Shown here: in pieces, positions 1 to 17,503 of the stretch | Layout: every line of letters starts with the position of its first letter | Position numbering within the stretch: the stretch's first letter is position 1 | Origin: Pseudorasbora parva | Taxonomy: Eukaryota; Chordata; Actinopteri; Cypriniformes; Gobionidae | Assembly (NCBI RefSeq): GCF_024679245.1 | Contig: NC_090175.1 | Span: forward strand, 51,596,732 to 51,660,731 | Direction of reading: 5' to 3' | DNA length: 64,000 bases | Notes under the pieces: generated by a model | Told to the model about the DNA's origin: nothing | What the model saw: only the letters and a program-made list of their open reading frames with translations | Database searches by the model: none | Program-made: the position numbers and the translations under genes

Positions 1-317
1 GTACCGCAAATTCCAGAGCATGCGTTTTCCGAACAACCCATTATAGCTCACTTCCTGTTGGGCGAAGCTTATGACTATGAGTGCGGAAGTTGTTTGGCCC
101 GATGAGATCTATAAGTGTACCGAGTTTCATACATGTACGTGCAAGTGTGTTTAATATATAGACCCTGTTTTTCAAGGGGGCGCTGTTGAGCCCCCCTGCC
201 ACGCCCGGGTCAAAGGCCTCTGCCTGACCCTGTTGGCCGCGCATTCCGATGCGTGTGCAAAGTTTCAAGAGTTTTCGAGCACGTTAAGTGCCCCAAAAAT
301 GCCCAAAAGGCGAAAAG

Positions 318-318
<1 letters not shown>
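1..318. repeat. Unclassified repeat-like sequence next to a TAA tract
   Basis: Moderately GC-rich stretch inside the fastkd2 gene region, downstream of its third visible exon on the minus strand. It runs straight into a TAA tract and a tandem repeat, which is how the 3' end of a non-LTR retrotransposon often looks. No intact reading frame is recognisable; the longest (41-268 minus) resembles no known protein. I infer a retroelement 3' end but cannot name the family. No further fastkd2 exon was found here. Confidence 0.35.
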
Positions 319-358
<40 letters not shown>

Positions 359-653
359 CCTTAGAAGAACAATAGGGCTCTGCGCCCTTTCAGGGCTTGG
401 GCCCTAATAATAATAATCCTTAGAAGAACAATAGGGCTCTGCGCCCTTTCAGGGCTTGGGCCCTAATAATAATAATCCTTAGAAGAACAATAGGGCTCTT
501 CGCCCTTTCAGGGCTTGGGCCCTAATAATAACAAATAATCCTTAGAAGAACAATAGGGCTCTGCGCCCTTTCAGGGCTTGGGCCCTAATAATAATAACAA
601 ATAATCCTTAGAAGAACAATAGGGCTCTGCGCCCTTTCAGGGCTTGGGCCCTA
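319..653. repeat. TAA microsatellite plus five-copy tandem repeat (59-66 bp)
   Basis: A TAA run (319-357) leads into five head-to-tail copies beginning at 358, 417, 476, 539 and 605. Each has a nearly invariant 48-bp core starting TCCTTAGAAG and ending GGGCCCT, and a variable TAA/TAACAA linker that changes the period from 59 to 66 bp. The core holds two small inverted repeats (AGGGCT..GCCCT and AGGGCTTGGGCCCT). The only core difference I see is one G to T change in copy 3, so the expansion is recent or kept homogeneous. Confidence 0.9.
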
Positions 654-660
654 ATTAAGA

Positions 661-1139
661 ATATTAATAACACACAAAAAAGTTAAATGTCCAAAGGCAT
701 TATTATTTTTAGTCATAATGCCATTATGGGGAAAAAGGTTTATTTTTATTATGTGAAATATATATGTTTATTTTTTTATATTCATCCACAGAAATCGATT
801 GAAATAAAGCTGAAATAAAATAGAAATAGAAATTAAATTTAAGCACTAATATCATTAACTGGGGAAAAACTAAACTGATTTAAAAAAAAATATATGAAGT
901 GAATAATAAGGTACAAAACGAACTTACTATAAAATCAACAAACATGAAAACGAATAATATAAAATCTAATTCCGAAATATTAATAAAACTATAATAACAC
1001 AAAAATACAACAAAAGTAAAAAATGTCCAGAGGCATTATTATTTTTAGTTATAATGCCTTTATGGGAAAAAGCTTTAATTTATTTATGCAAAATATAATT
1101 TCTTGTTTCTTTATATATATATATATAACATTTTTTATA

Positions 1140-1221
<82 letters not shown>

Positions 1222-1250
1222 ACAGAAATCGATTGATTGATAAATCCATT
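661..1250. repeat. Diverged tandem duplication, second copy expanded by a TA microsatellite
   Basis: Two related segments lie in tandem. About 661-800 carries AATATTAATAA, then GGCATTATTATTTTTAG, TTATGGG and CCACAGAAATCGATTGA. About 979-1235 carries the same landmarks in the same order. In the second copy a TA run (about 1147-1219) separates the last two landmarks. Open frames of alternating Ile/Tyr in this part are microsatellite artefacts. Confidence 0.7.
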
Positions 1251-1307
1251 TTCTGTATGAGTGCCAGTGAGTAAACAATACATTTTAGGTGAACAAATAA
1301 ATCTAAC

Positions 1308-2358
1308 CGCCAGCTGTTTCTTCAGATGTATCGGAGAGTTTTTGCCCACCGCGCGCATCATGCTCTGCAGGACTACCACGCTCTGGATCTCAGGAATACG
1401 ATCCTTCAGCAACAACCTTCAAAAGCAGAACACAAATTGATGAAAACTTACACACACTCACACACAGATGTTGTATTATATAAGGTCATATTAGGGCTTT
1501 AGCAATCTTCACACCTTAAAGCTTCTCTTAGGGCCTGAATGTTCCTACATTCCTCCATCTCCCGAATTGAGGCAGCCAACACCGAAAGAGACCTTATATC
1601 AAACTGATTCAACCGCTCCTGTAACCAGCATATTAGAAGGATCATGTGACTTTCACCAGCGTTTCTCAGAAATTGCATACTGCACCTTTAATGAATGTGA
1701 ATATTCATATTTTCAAGCTAGAAGACGAAAACTCCAAAGTGATCAGGACTACACTCACTTGTATAACACGCAGCAGTGTCTGCACAACACGTGTGTTTTG
1801 TGAAACTCCCAGGTTGACAATGGCCAGCAGACTGTAGGCCAGATCATCGCTCTTCATGCGCCAGGCGTCGGTCGTGGCGCGTTCACAGACCTCCTCGAAC
1901 CCCGGGTGTTCATACATCAGCCGCAGCTCACAGCGCCGCTGCTCATCCGTCATTCTCTTTGTGCTCTCCCAGATGCGAGTGAAGATGCTGCTGATGAGCT
2001 GCTGCGATGCTGGGAACTGCTTCAGTGTGTCCAGCACATCCGTGGGGCAAAAACAGTCCTGCAAATGGCTGTAGAAAGGAGTCCTTTCTGCTTTATCCAG
2101 GGATTCGCTGGGCCCTGCAGAGGCTTCAGTTTGTTTATTCTGAACATTGAGAACATCTTGACCGCTCTGACTGTAATACCGGACTTGTTTTAATACGTGT
2201 CCTCGTATGTGTTTTCTTCCCAGCTGAGATGATACAGCAAAGCTTCTGCTATTATAACATAAAGACGTCTGCGTCCATATAAAAGAGTCACATTTCCACA
2301 GCGACGTGGATCTCAGAGCACATCTGAGCATGTCCAAACCTGATTTACACATGCTCAT
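1308..2358 (-). CDS. fastkd2: FAST kinase domain-containing protein 2, 5' part (3 exons, partial)
   Basis: Mitochondrial RNA-binding protein of the FASTK family, which acts in RNA granules on 16S rRNA and mitoribosome assembly (family knowledge). Exons on the minus strand: 1759-2358 (ATG at 2358), 1515-1618, 1308-1416. They join in frame to 271 residues. The N-terminus has many Arg/Ser/Leu and few acidic residues, as in a mitochondrial targeting peptide (MSMCKSGLDMLRCALRSTS). The stretch LAIVNLGVSQNTRVVQTLLR, continuing into ERLNQFDIRSLSVLAAS, matches the helical-repeat part of human FASTKD2 better than other FASTK members. The FAST_1, FAST_2 and RAP domains would lie beyond the left edge. 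Donors are GTGAGT, GTGTGA and GTTAGA; the last is weak. It is divergent from mdh1b, the same arrangement as in human. Confidence 0.88.
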
Positions 2359-3819
2359 CGTGGGTGATTCTCCAAAGCTTCACACATGGTGTAACCTGTT
2401 TCAACAAACGAAAAGGTGAAATAGAAACCTTCTCCCGATTTTACAGACAAGGCTCAATGTTTGGTCTCAAAATGCACACCAGTAATGTTTTTTGTAATCC
2501 TGGCTTAATCTGTGAAACTGGGCCTTTGTGTTACTACTTTAAAATAATCATACAAACTGTAATAGGTATGGTATTTTGGTTGAAACAATGATTACCACAG
2601 TACTTTTTACTTTTTACAAAACTCTTCATTCATGTGTTTCCCTTTACCAGCTTTCAGTTTGGTACAGCAGTTTATTTCACACTCAAATTGCACTTAAACT
2701 ACCAAAACATCACATCTAAAATCTATTTATTCTGTCATAACAGAATAAATACACTAACAACAGGTAGCATTTTATTTTGTAAAATTTGAGAATGACACTA
2801 TCTTCTGATTTTAATTCAGAAGACAGGCAAGCAGTCAAACATAATAAAGCTTGAAGGAACTAAGTTTTGTTGTGTTTGTGTCAGAGTGAGAAAAGAATTC
2901 ATGTCCTTTAAAAGAAGTAGTCAATCAACGCATTTTGTTTCGAAGCAATGATAAATAATTCACAGTTTAGCTCACACAGACTGCTGGAAGAGTTTGTGCT
3001 CACTGTGTGACAAGTTTTGAAAAGTCAACTAATTATAGAGAAGTTACGATCGTTTATAAAAATTAAATAAACATTTAAAGGGGGGGGGGGGGAGTTGTAG
3101 GTGTTAGGATGTTACTGATCTTACCGTTCATATGTTTTGTCTCTTATCATGTGCTCTCAAATGCATCCGTCAGGGTCACAGGTGGAGACGAGATCTTGAA
3201 ATATTACTAGAATCAGAACAACCCAGAAAGAAATGTATATTTGTATGTACCTATCAGTCTGGTTATCTACAATGCATTTTAACATTTGAAAATGGAAATA
3301 TCAAGTAAAATACACAAATACATTTAGAGGACAGCTGTTTCAAGCTTTTATTGCCTAAGTTGCATGTCCTTGTACAGAAACGTTAAAGACATACCTCACT
3401 CACTGTAGCTGCAAAACCGGTATACTATTTAAATACTTGCGGTTAATTATGGCACAGTCATGCATTTGAACGAGCCCTTTATCTTTAACAAACATAACGA
3501 TATTACCTTCGGTTGTTGTCTTCGCATGTGTACTGCAGTCACTATGAGCGCGGCCATGACAGAAACACGGAACGCACGCACGATAGTTCCGCTTGTATTA
3601 TCGCGTGGTTTTCATAATGTTATTTTAAAAATAGTTAAATACACACATATAAACTTGTTTAATTCATATTATACATAATATATAATTTTTTTAAATCATA
3701 AAAATATAGATTTGAAAAAACGAAAGAGAAATCGGATATATGTCCTCCCCAGATTTTTTTTAGGCGGAACACACCATGTTACCTAGCAACCCCGGACGCG
3801 CTTGTGAATGGACTTAAAC
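2359..3819. promoter_or_regulatory. Divergent promoter interval between fastkd2 and mdh1b
   Basis: Gene-free 1.46 kb separating two start codons that point away from each other. A GC-richer patch at about 3530-3610 and 3770-3800 is the likely shared promoter core; the rest is AT-rich. Read on the minus strand, 3507-3557 ends in a good donor (AAG|GTAATA) and may be a 5' non-coding exon of fastkd2. A 13-base G run lies at 3080-3092. No TATA box is evident close to either start. The only specific factor site I can name is the X-box entered separately. Confidence 0.6.
3778..3790 (+). promoter_or_regulatory. RFX X-box (GTTACC-T-AGCAAC)
   Basis: The 13-mer fits the RFX consensus GTNRCC-N(1-3)-RGYAAC at every position. 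It lies 29 bases before the A of the mdh1b ATG. RFX factors, often with FOXJ1, drive genes for motile cilia and sperm flagella; MDH1B is a cilium/testis-enriched protein in mammals. The match is seen in the sequence; that RFX uses it is inferred. Confidence 0.75.
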
Positions 3820-10941
<7,122 letters not shown>

Positions 10942-11387
10942 TGGCTCACCAAAGGCAGACTTCAATGGCTCACTCCTTCAGTAAAATGACACGTCATCAT
11001 TCTATTAAGATATTTTAATGCTATATTTGAGTTACACAATCTCAATGCTTCAAAGGACAAGTGATGAACTTGGCCCATAAAAATGTTTAGCTCACTTCTT
11101 GAGAGACTTATACTCATTACTATATTCAAATCAAACCCAAAGATATGTGGGAATTTTAGATGAAGGAATGTTTCTAGTAATAAGGTGTGCCTAATAAAGT
11201 GGCTGATGAGTGTTTGGAGAACAAACAGTTCTCGATTCTTGAAACTTCTGGATTTAAAACAATTAAAAGAATTCGATCGTCATATTTGAATACTTTATAT
11301 TCTGTTTTGTTTTGTTTTTTGTTTTCCTTGCACAATATGACTTAAATTATAATTTGTCTACCTTGTACTTTTTGTGCCATTGCCTGG

Positions 11388-11393
11388 AATAAA
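11388..11393 (+). terminator. Poly(A) signal AATAAA, likely for mdh1b
   Basis: Canonical AATAAA 447 bases after the mdh1b stop codon, on the sense strand. It would give a 3' UTR of about 470 bases. Other AATAAA matches lie in AT-rich DNA further on. Confidence 0.5.
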
Positions 11394-13180
11394 TGAAAAA
11401 TGAATGAAAACCTCTTTTTTTTCTATTGGACGCTAGATACTGATGTATTGAAACAAGCCGTTTTGTCATTAATAAGGCAGAAATACCAAACATATCTTGC
11501 ATTGGACATACCGTATGGGCCCTTCAAGTCAAAATTTTTAAACCCACTGAGTAAGAGGAATATATTTGAACTTTTTTTTTGTATATTGAGTGGTGCTTGC
11601 ATGTGCAAACCTTACCTTTTATACACTGATAGAACACAAAATTGTTCACAAAAAAAATTCTGGTAGGACATTTTATACTTACTGTAGTTTCGTTAACTCT
11701 ATAGCACAAACACAGTTAGCTACACTGCATCATTCAAAAAAGAGGGGAAACAATACTGAAACTTCCTTCATATTAACACAGGACTGAACATTGGACTACT
11801 GTGGTATGGAGTTTTTTAGTGTGTTGCTATGGGGTTACTATGGTCATCTGTGTGGTTGCCAGACCAAAGAAACCTAAATATCTCTGGCTCTGACCCAAGT
11901 CTGAAAGGAATATTCTATGAATGCACTATGACTGCAACATTTACATGACATTCCTTTAATACTGAAGACCTCTGTAATGTTTCCATTCTCAGCGATTTCT
12001 CACCCCCAATAATCGAGATTAGTCACCTCCGACTATAAGCAGTGTGACCATCTGCCTCCAGTTCTGTTGCCAGCTCACCGCAGGCCTATCAACATGGTCG
12101 CCTTACCTCACATGCCCTTTGTCATGCCTGACTTTATCTCTTGCTGTTCCCTGAGCCAGCAAATATTTAATGCAAAAACATATCAAAAACCTGTACTCTA
12201 CATTTTTTTAGACAGCAGGAACCTCAAAATATGATATTTCTCATGAGAGGGATCCATCCTAAAATATACAAGAGAATAATATATTTGAATATATAAAGCC
12301 ATGGACTGCGTACTAAAACTTAAAAATGCTGCATTCGGAGGACACATTTCAAGGTATCGAGGCACATTTGAATCCAATGTTAGCTTCACTTCGTGTCTAC
12401 TGAGATACCTTCATCTGACTGAGTTTTGAAGGAAGCATAGCTGTATCCTTCACCCACAATCCTGTGCTTTCCAATCTGTGACAGTTGCGCTTATAAAAAG
12501 AGATGCCATCTGAAAGTTGTGGCTGCTGGTCAGTTTGTGTGTACATTTTTTATGTAATTTTTAGCGATAAATTACTATCGTAGTAGTAATTAAATATTTG
12601 TCACCAAAGCTCGCTCTCTTTTGCTGTAGATCATTAAACCGTTGCACTCCTTCAGATGTCTAGTTTAATAGTTTTGTGAGGTGCCTTCGTGTGCAAACAG
12701 TATTTATGCCATCGACGAAATCTTCAGACAATCCATGTTTTCACTATTTCACGGTAAGGGCCGCTATTACACATATTCTGAAAGAGTACAGAATCTCCAA
12801 ATCAAAAGTAAAGAAGAAGCAGAAACAAGTGATAGAAGCTTTGGCTGCATCAAAAATTACGTACTCTCATGAGTAGGTACTTGTTTTATACTATCATGGA
12901 GGACATCAGGTGTATTCTTGCCTATTTATTGAGAAAATCCCTTGCACTGACAACAATATAAACATTGACGATGCTATCCAGGTTTTTAATTCTGTAATTC
13001 CAGTCAAATGCAGGCTATTTTCGCTGTGTATAAAACATACATTATGCTTAAAAAGAATTTGTAAATATGAACTATATTATTGAAAAGACAAGATGATCAA
13101 GCTGGTGGTGTAATTATCACGTGACCACCAGCGTCAGCTGCGTCACTTCACTGCCATTCTCAAATCCTCTCCCATGTATG

Positions 13181-13733
13181 GAAGTAAGTTAGCCTTACAA
13201 GCCAGACCCACATCAAGATGTTTGGTCTGGAAACTCAGCATAGACAGGGCTCAATCCGAGGGGCGGATAAACGGTTGTCTTTCAAACTCCCTCTGCACGG
13301 CGTGCACGCAATTGGATAGCGCTACAACCAACCAGAGCAACGAAGGTGAAGCGGAGCTAGTTGACAGATTAAACATTCGCCGTATCCGGTCAGCAAAACT
13401 CAGAACACATCTTCCCTTTTTAAGAATGACTTCAGTGCCGTTCTTTCTTTTTTTCTCAGAGAAAAGATTAACTCCAAGTCTTCCAGAGTCGGGGTCAAAG
13501 CTGATTCGAAAGACCGCCATTCGCCAGTTTCTGTGTTTACTAGTAGCACGCAAGCGCAACTTGGCTGTCATTATGTTAAGCCCCGCCCACTGACTCTAGA
13601 CACGATGTGATTGGCCCGAGCAGAGTTTGCCGTTTACAGCTCAGAAGTGTATTGAGAGTTGCTAGACGACACTTGCGGCAGATTAGATTTGCTGCCGCTA
13701 GGGTGCGTCTAGATTTCTAGGCTAGAAGTAAGT
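13181..13733 (+). mobile_element. TAGCCT..AGGCTA element, 535 bp, with 9-bp target duplication
   Basis: Element 13190-13724 starts TAGCCTTACAAGCCAGACCC and ends CTAGATTTCTAGGCTA. GAAGTAAGT flanks it exactly at 13181-13189 and 13725-13733. The terminal inverted repeat is very short (TAGCCT). The interior has an open frame of 139 codons (13174-13593) that resembles no transposase. Longest of three copies in the window. A 9-bp duplication fits Mutator-like elements, but the termini are not diagnostic. Confidence 0.8.
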
Positions 13734-14289
13734 ACTTTGTGCCTTCTCTTTTAAGAGTACTGTTAATTCGGACATACTTCTTTTGTGACATACTGTTTTT
13801 CATCTACTATATTTGGGAAGTGTGGGATTTTGGATGCAGCCATTGTTTATGCATAAACTAATGCAATCTTTAAACATTAAACAGCCGAGGATTACTGAAT
13901 GAAAAGTTGACCCCCATAGAGGTTTAGGACTGCGCAAGCATTGAAGGTGTGTATGGACACGATCCACTCCATGTTTTGATCATCATCAATCTGGGTATAG
14001 TCTTTGTACAGAGATGCAATATGAAAGGTTTGTGAAAGTGATAAAATTGCTGGAGCTGGCTGGCAAGTTGGAGAAGACTCAATAGTGTGAAAAATATTAT
14101 TTGGAAAATAATTAGTTATTACACTACATCATTACTTTTTTACACACTATATAGTATGGAAGACCAAACCTGAAGAAATAAGAAGTAAATAAATAAACAA
14201 ACTAACACAATAATAGGAAAATACATGACTTGATATAAACAGTAGTATATACATAATTCATATTTATTTTTAATTTCTGCAGGTATGCT

Positions 14290-14372
14290 TCTCAATACTA
14301 GCCTGACAAGCCAGACCCACATCAAGATGTTGCAGGCAGATTAAATTTGCTGCCGCTAGGGTATCTCAATAC
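14290..14372 (+). mobile_element. 65-bp relative of the TAGCCT element with alternative right end
   Basis: Element 14299-14363 begins TAGCCTGACAAGCCAGACCC and ends GCTGCCGCTAGGGTA. TCTCAATAC flanks it perfectly at 14290-14298 and 14364-14372. About 25 bases present at the right end of the 13190 copy are missing. The new end AGGGTA differs from the normal AGGCTA at one base, so an internal look-alike seems to have served as terminus. Confidence 0.8.
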
Positions 14373-14568
14373 TACAGTACTGTACTGTTAGATGTGTTAT
14401 TTGTTTAAATCAAATATGTATATATTTATTATTTTAATGCTAATAATTTATTTAAATCAAATTTCATTAATTTACTACTTAAATCATATCTATAATTAAT
14501 TTATATAATCTATTCTAACTTTTGATATTTATCCAATTTAGCTAGTTACTTTAAATTTACTTGAATAC

Positions 14569-14760
14569 TTAAAAGGGATAGTTCACCCAAAAATGAAAAT
14601 GTGATGTTCATCTGCTTACCCCCAGTGCATCCAAGATGAAGGTGTGTTTGTTTCTTCAGTAGAAAACAAATTAAGATTTTTAACTCAACCGTTGCTCGTA
14701 TAATGCATGTCAATGGGGTCCCTCATTGACATGCATTATACGAGCAATGGTTGGTGCAGT
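14569..14760. mobile_element. Partial TTAA-type element containing a near-perfect hairpin
   Basis: Begins with TTAA at 14569-14572 and the AGGGATAGTTCACCCAAAAA end of the family at 6122 and 50348; the matching right end is missing. Bases 14690-14752 form an inverted repeat with about 27-bp arms (CGTTGCTCGTATAATGCATG and its inverse) and a short loop. The hairpin looks like a miRNA precursor but belongs to a repeat. Confidence 0.6.
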
Positions 14761-14819
14761 GTACGCCGTGTCCAGTCAAATTCAACTGAGAATGAAATAT
14801 CGAAAGCAGGCTACACACT

Positions 14820-15089
14820 CTTACGAAAGGAAAATATATTTACCAATATATTACTTGAAATATATTTTAATATATTGTAAATATATGGAATAATATATGG
14901 ATGGTATTATAAAATAGATTATATATTCATGTACTATATTGCAAAATATACAAATGATTTCCACTTTCAATATATTGCAATATATTGGAAAATATAAATA
15001 TTAAATTCCATATATGTGAATATATTGCCTAATGTATTGCATGATATTTTCCAATATAGGCTACTGCAATATATTTTTTGTTTCGTAAG
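14820..15089. mobile_element. MITE with CTTACGAAA termini
   Basis: CTTACGAAA at 14820 and its inverse TTTCGTAAG ending at 15089 bound a 270-bp segment made almost entirely of variants of CAATATATTGCAATATATTG. It interrupts otherwise unrelated intergenic sequence. No target duplication is clear. Confidence 0.5.
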
Positions 15090-16186
15090 GGCAAGTAGTT
15101 GAAACCTAGTGAAGTTGAAACTTATAAGAGATATAATGTACAATATGCTGAGGTGGATATAGGAGGTGCAACAAAATGACATTCAACAATACATTTTGTA
15201 GTTCAATGCTCTAAGTGCTTTTTTTATAAATCATAAAGCAGTAACAGCATGAGCAAAAACACAATCACTTTTAAACAAAGATAACCTCACCGTAAATAGG
15301 CTATTTGAAAACACAAATCTGTGGTCTGGATCAGATGTGCACGAGGATATCTACAGAAGGCGCGAAATGCACTCAGTCGTGCAAAGCAAAAATACCGTCC
15401 TAACCAACACACCGCGATGCGGCAAGCAACTCGTTTGTCCAGTTTGAAATGAAAAATAGGCTACAATCACAGCAACACAGAACATGTTTGCAATTATGTG
15501 GCGCTCAAGTTTTGACCAATCAGCTTTCACAGTTGGCAAAACTCAAATTATAATGGAAGAAACTTCTGACTGGTCACATTATGACCGGTTAGGACGCGGT
15601 GTAAGAACAATCCATTTAACTTTCAACTTTAAAGGAATGTTAACCTGCCACCAAACATCGAACAGTTCTGTAAAACGTACTTTATGTGAGAATGAACGCG
15701 GTGTCCGATGTTACAGGCCATATACATAGTTTTTATATACACATTTCCAGTTTAAAAGATATTTCCCTTTAGTAGCTATGATTAATAATTGAAAATATAT
15801 ATATCGGATCATAAAATCATCTTATATTCATTGTGTCATGTAAGAAGTCACTCAGACCTTTGACATTGACATGAAGACAAATGAATAATAAAATGCTTTA
15901 AAAAGAAATCCCAGATGTGCTGTTTGAGCTTTACATTGTCAGTTGTAGAATTACCTTTATGATATATTCAGTACATCTTATAAAGATATATAGAAGAAAT
16001 AAGGCTCAATCTTTCACTTAGGATTCCCCTCTTATAAATGTTCATTTCAATTAGAAGGAAAATAATTCAGTCAAGCTCATGCATGAACTCCTTTCAAACT
16101 CTGTACAGTAAAGTTTATCGTTTAAATTATGCAGGTAATCTGTGATCACTTGATGTGAATGTTACAATGCAATACAATGTACGTTA

Positions 16187-16553
16187 CCATTCAAAAGTTT
16201 AGGGTCTGTAATATTTTTATTTCTCATGTTCATCCAGGCTGAATCTATTTAATTAAAATTAATTGAATACATTTTAAATTATTAAAATATTACATATTGA
16301 TTTAATATATTTGAAACTGTAATGTATTCCGGTGATGCCAAGCTAATTTTTCAGCATCATTAATCCAGTCTTTAGTCACATGACACATTTGTTCCCAGTA
16401 TTTTTTGATGAATAGAAAGTTCAAAAGAACATTTATTTGAAACTGAAATTTTTTTTTAAAATTCTGATTGTCTTTACTGTAACATTTGTTCAATTGAATG
16501 CATCATTTAAGGAAAGAAAAAAACATCTACTGCCCCCTAACTTTTGAATGGTA
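16187..16553. mobile_element. Copy of the CATTCAAAAGTTT / ACTTTTGAATG inverted-repeat family
   Basis: The left end ACCATTCAAAAGTTTAGGGTC and the right end CCCTAACTTTTGAATGGT are inverse. The interior has the landmarks shared by about ten copies in this window (CAGCATCAT, GTCACATGA, TTCTATTCATCA-like strings). Full-length but diverged. Other copies are at 22138, 25669/27788, 35767, 37455, 55005, 56509 and 58284. Confidence 0.75.
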
Positions 16554-17503
16554 GTTCATTTGGTATGGTTTTGAAAATATTTGGAAAAAGTCCTGCAATA
16601 TTTGAGCATGTACAGACCAATAATAGAATACCGGTATGAACATATGAAGGTTATGGTTAGACTCCTAATTCTTCTACATGACGTTCTGTCAGGTAAAGTA
16701 TGCTATGTTGCATTCATGGTCACTTCTGTGCAAAAAAAAGAGAAAGAAACAAAGGGGAAAAAAGTGATATATAGGGCAAGTAAATGACACAATCCAATAT
16801 CATTTTTTCAGAAATTGAGTTATACAGCCAAATTTGCTACCTTTACGTTTTGTGTACCAGAATATTTCCAAGCAACTTTATTATTTATTAAAGACATATT
16901 TAATAGTAAACTATTCTTCACTCTAACCAATTTTAATAAATAAAACCATCCACTTCAAAGGTATATAATATAGAATATATTAGTTGAGCTATTCTTATTA
17001 AAAGAAATCTTTGATATAACTATCTTTTCATTGAGAATGTGCAGACATATCCTGCTCATCCTCTCCTTCCACACAAAACCAACCAGCCCTACAAGCAAAT
17101 AAAACTCAGCCCACCTGGCTTGTTCTCGTGACCTCAGGGATTAAACCCTGGTGATAAACCAGAAGGCTCTTGTCATGTGGTTTTTGTCAAAATATACATA
17201 CAGTAAATGATTAAAACTTGTACGTCTATTTTAAGTCGCTTTTGAAATCCGAGTGACTAGATTTGAGGCTGAAGGTGATTTGGATCTGTCAAAAAAAACG
17301 TTTTGATTTGTGTCGTACATTTTGCGAGACACGACATTCACCTGCTCAGGAACCAAAAACACACCAACGATCACAGTGATCTCACTCCCGAAAACAACAA
17401 AAAAAGGCATAGTTGACTGCGACATTCCCTTTCACAAATCATATGTCAGCATATGGTATCTACATGGACTATAAATAAAATAAACAGTTTAGGTGACGGG
17501 AAG

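Larger units (their letters stand above)
10942..17503. other. Intergenic region between convergent mdh1b and retreg2
   Basis: 6.5 kb holding the 3' UTRs of both genes and several repeats listed separately (13181-13733, 14290-14372, 14569-14760, 14820-15089, 16187-16553). Between 11400 and 13170 I see no gene and no recognisable element. Open frames here are short, without splice-linked partners or recognisable homology. The stretch 16560-17500 directly downstream of the retreg2 stop is AT-rich and probably holds its 3' UTR; a minus-strand AATAAA (TTTATT on plus) occurs near 16880. Confidence 0.7.

Noticed and set aside
358..653. Regularly spaced repeat resembling a CRISPR array
   Set aside because: Spacers are only TAA-type linkers, there are no cas genes and the genome is vertebrate. 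It is an ordinary tandem repeat.
1023..1415. Open frames of alternating Ile-Tyr (also at 7422-7632, 43262-43914, 46568-46975)
   Set aside because: Direct translations of TA microsatellites; present on both strands and in several frames, with no flanking coding signal.
3507..3557. Possible first coding exon of fastkd2 (ATG, 17 codons, good donor)
   Set aside because: Joining it to the acceptor before 2358 gives an in-frame stop, so it could only be a 5' non-coding exon; the start at 2358 is kept.
13174..13593. 139-codon frame as a host gene
   Set aside because: Almost wholly inside the 535-bp transposon (13190-13724), with no recognisable domain and no splice partners.
14690..14752. miRNA-like hairpin
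   Set aside because: It lies within a repeat of the TTAA-flanked family and is almost perfectly symmetric, as expected of a foldback element; nothing supports processing.
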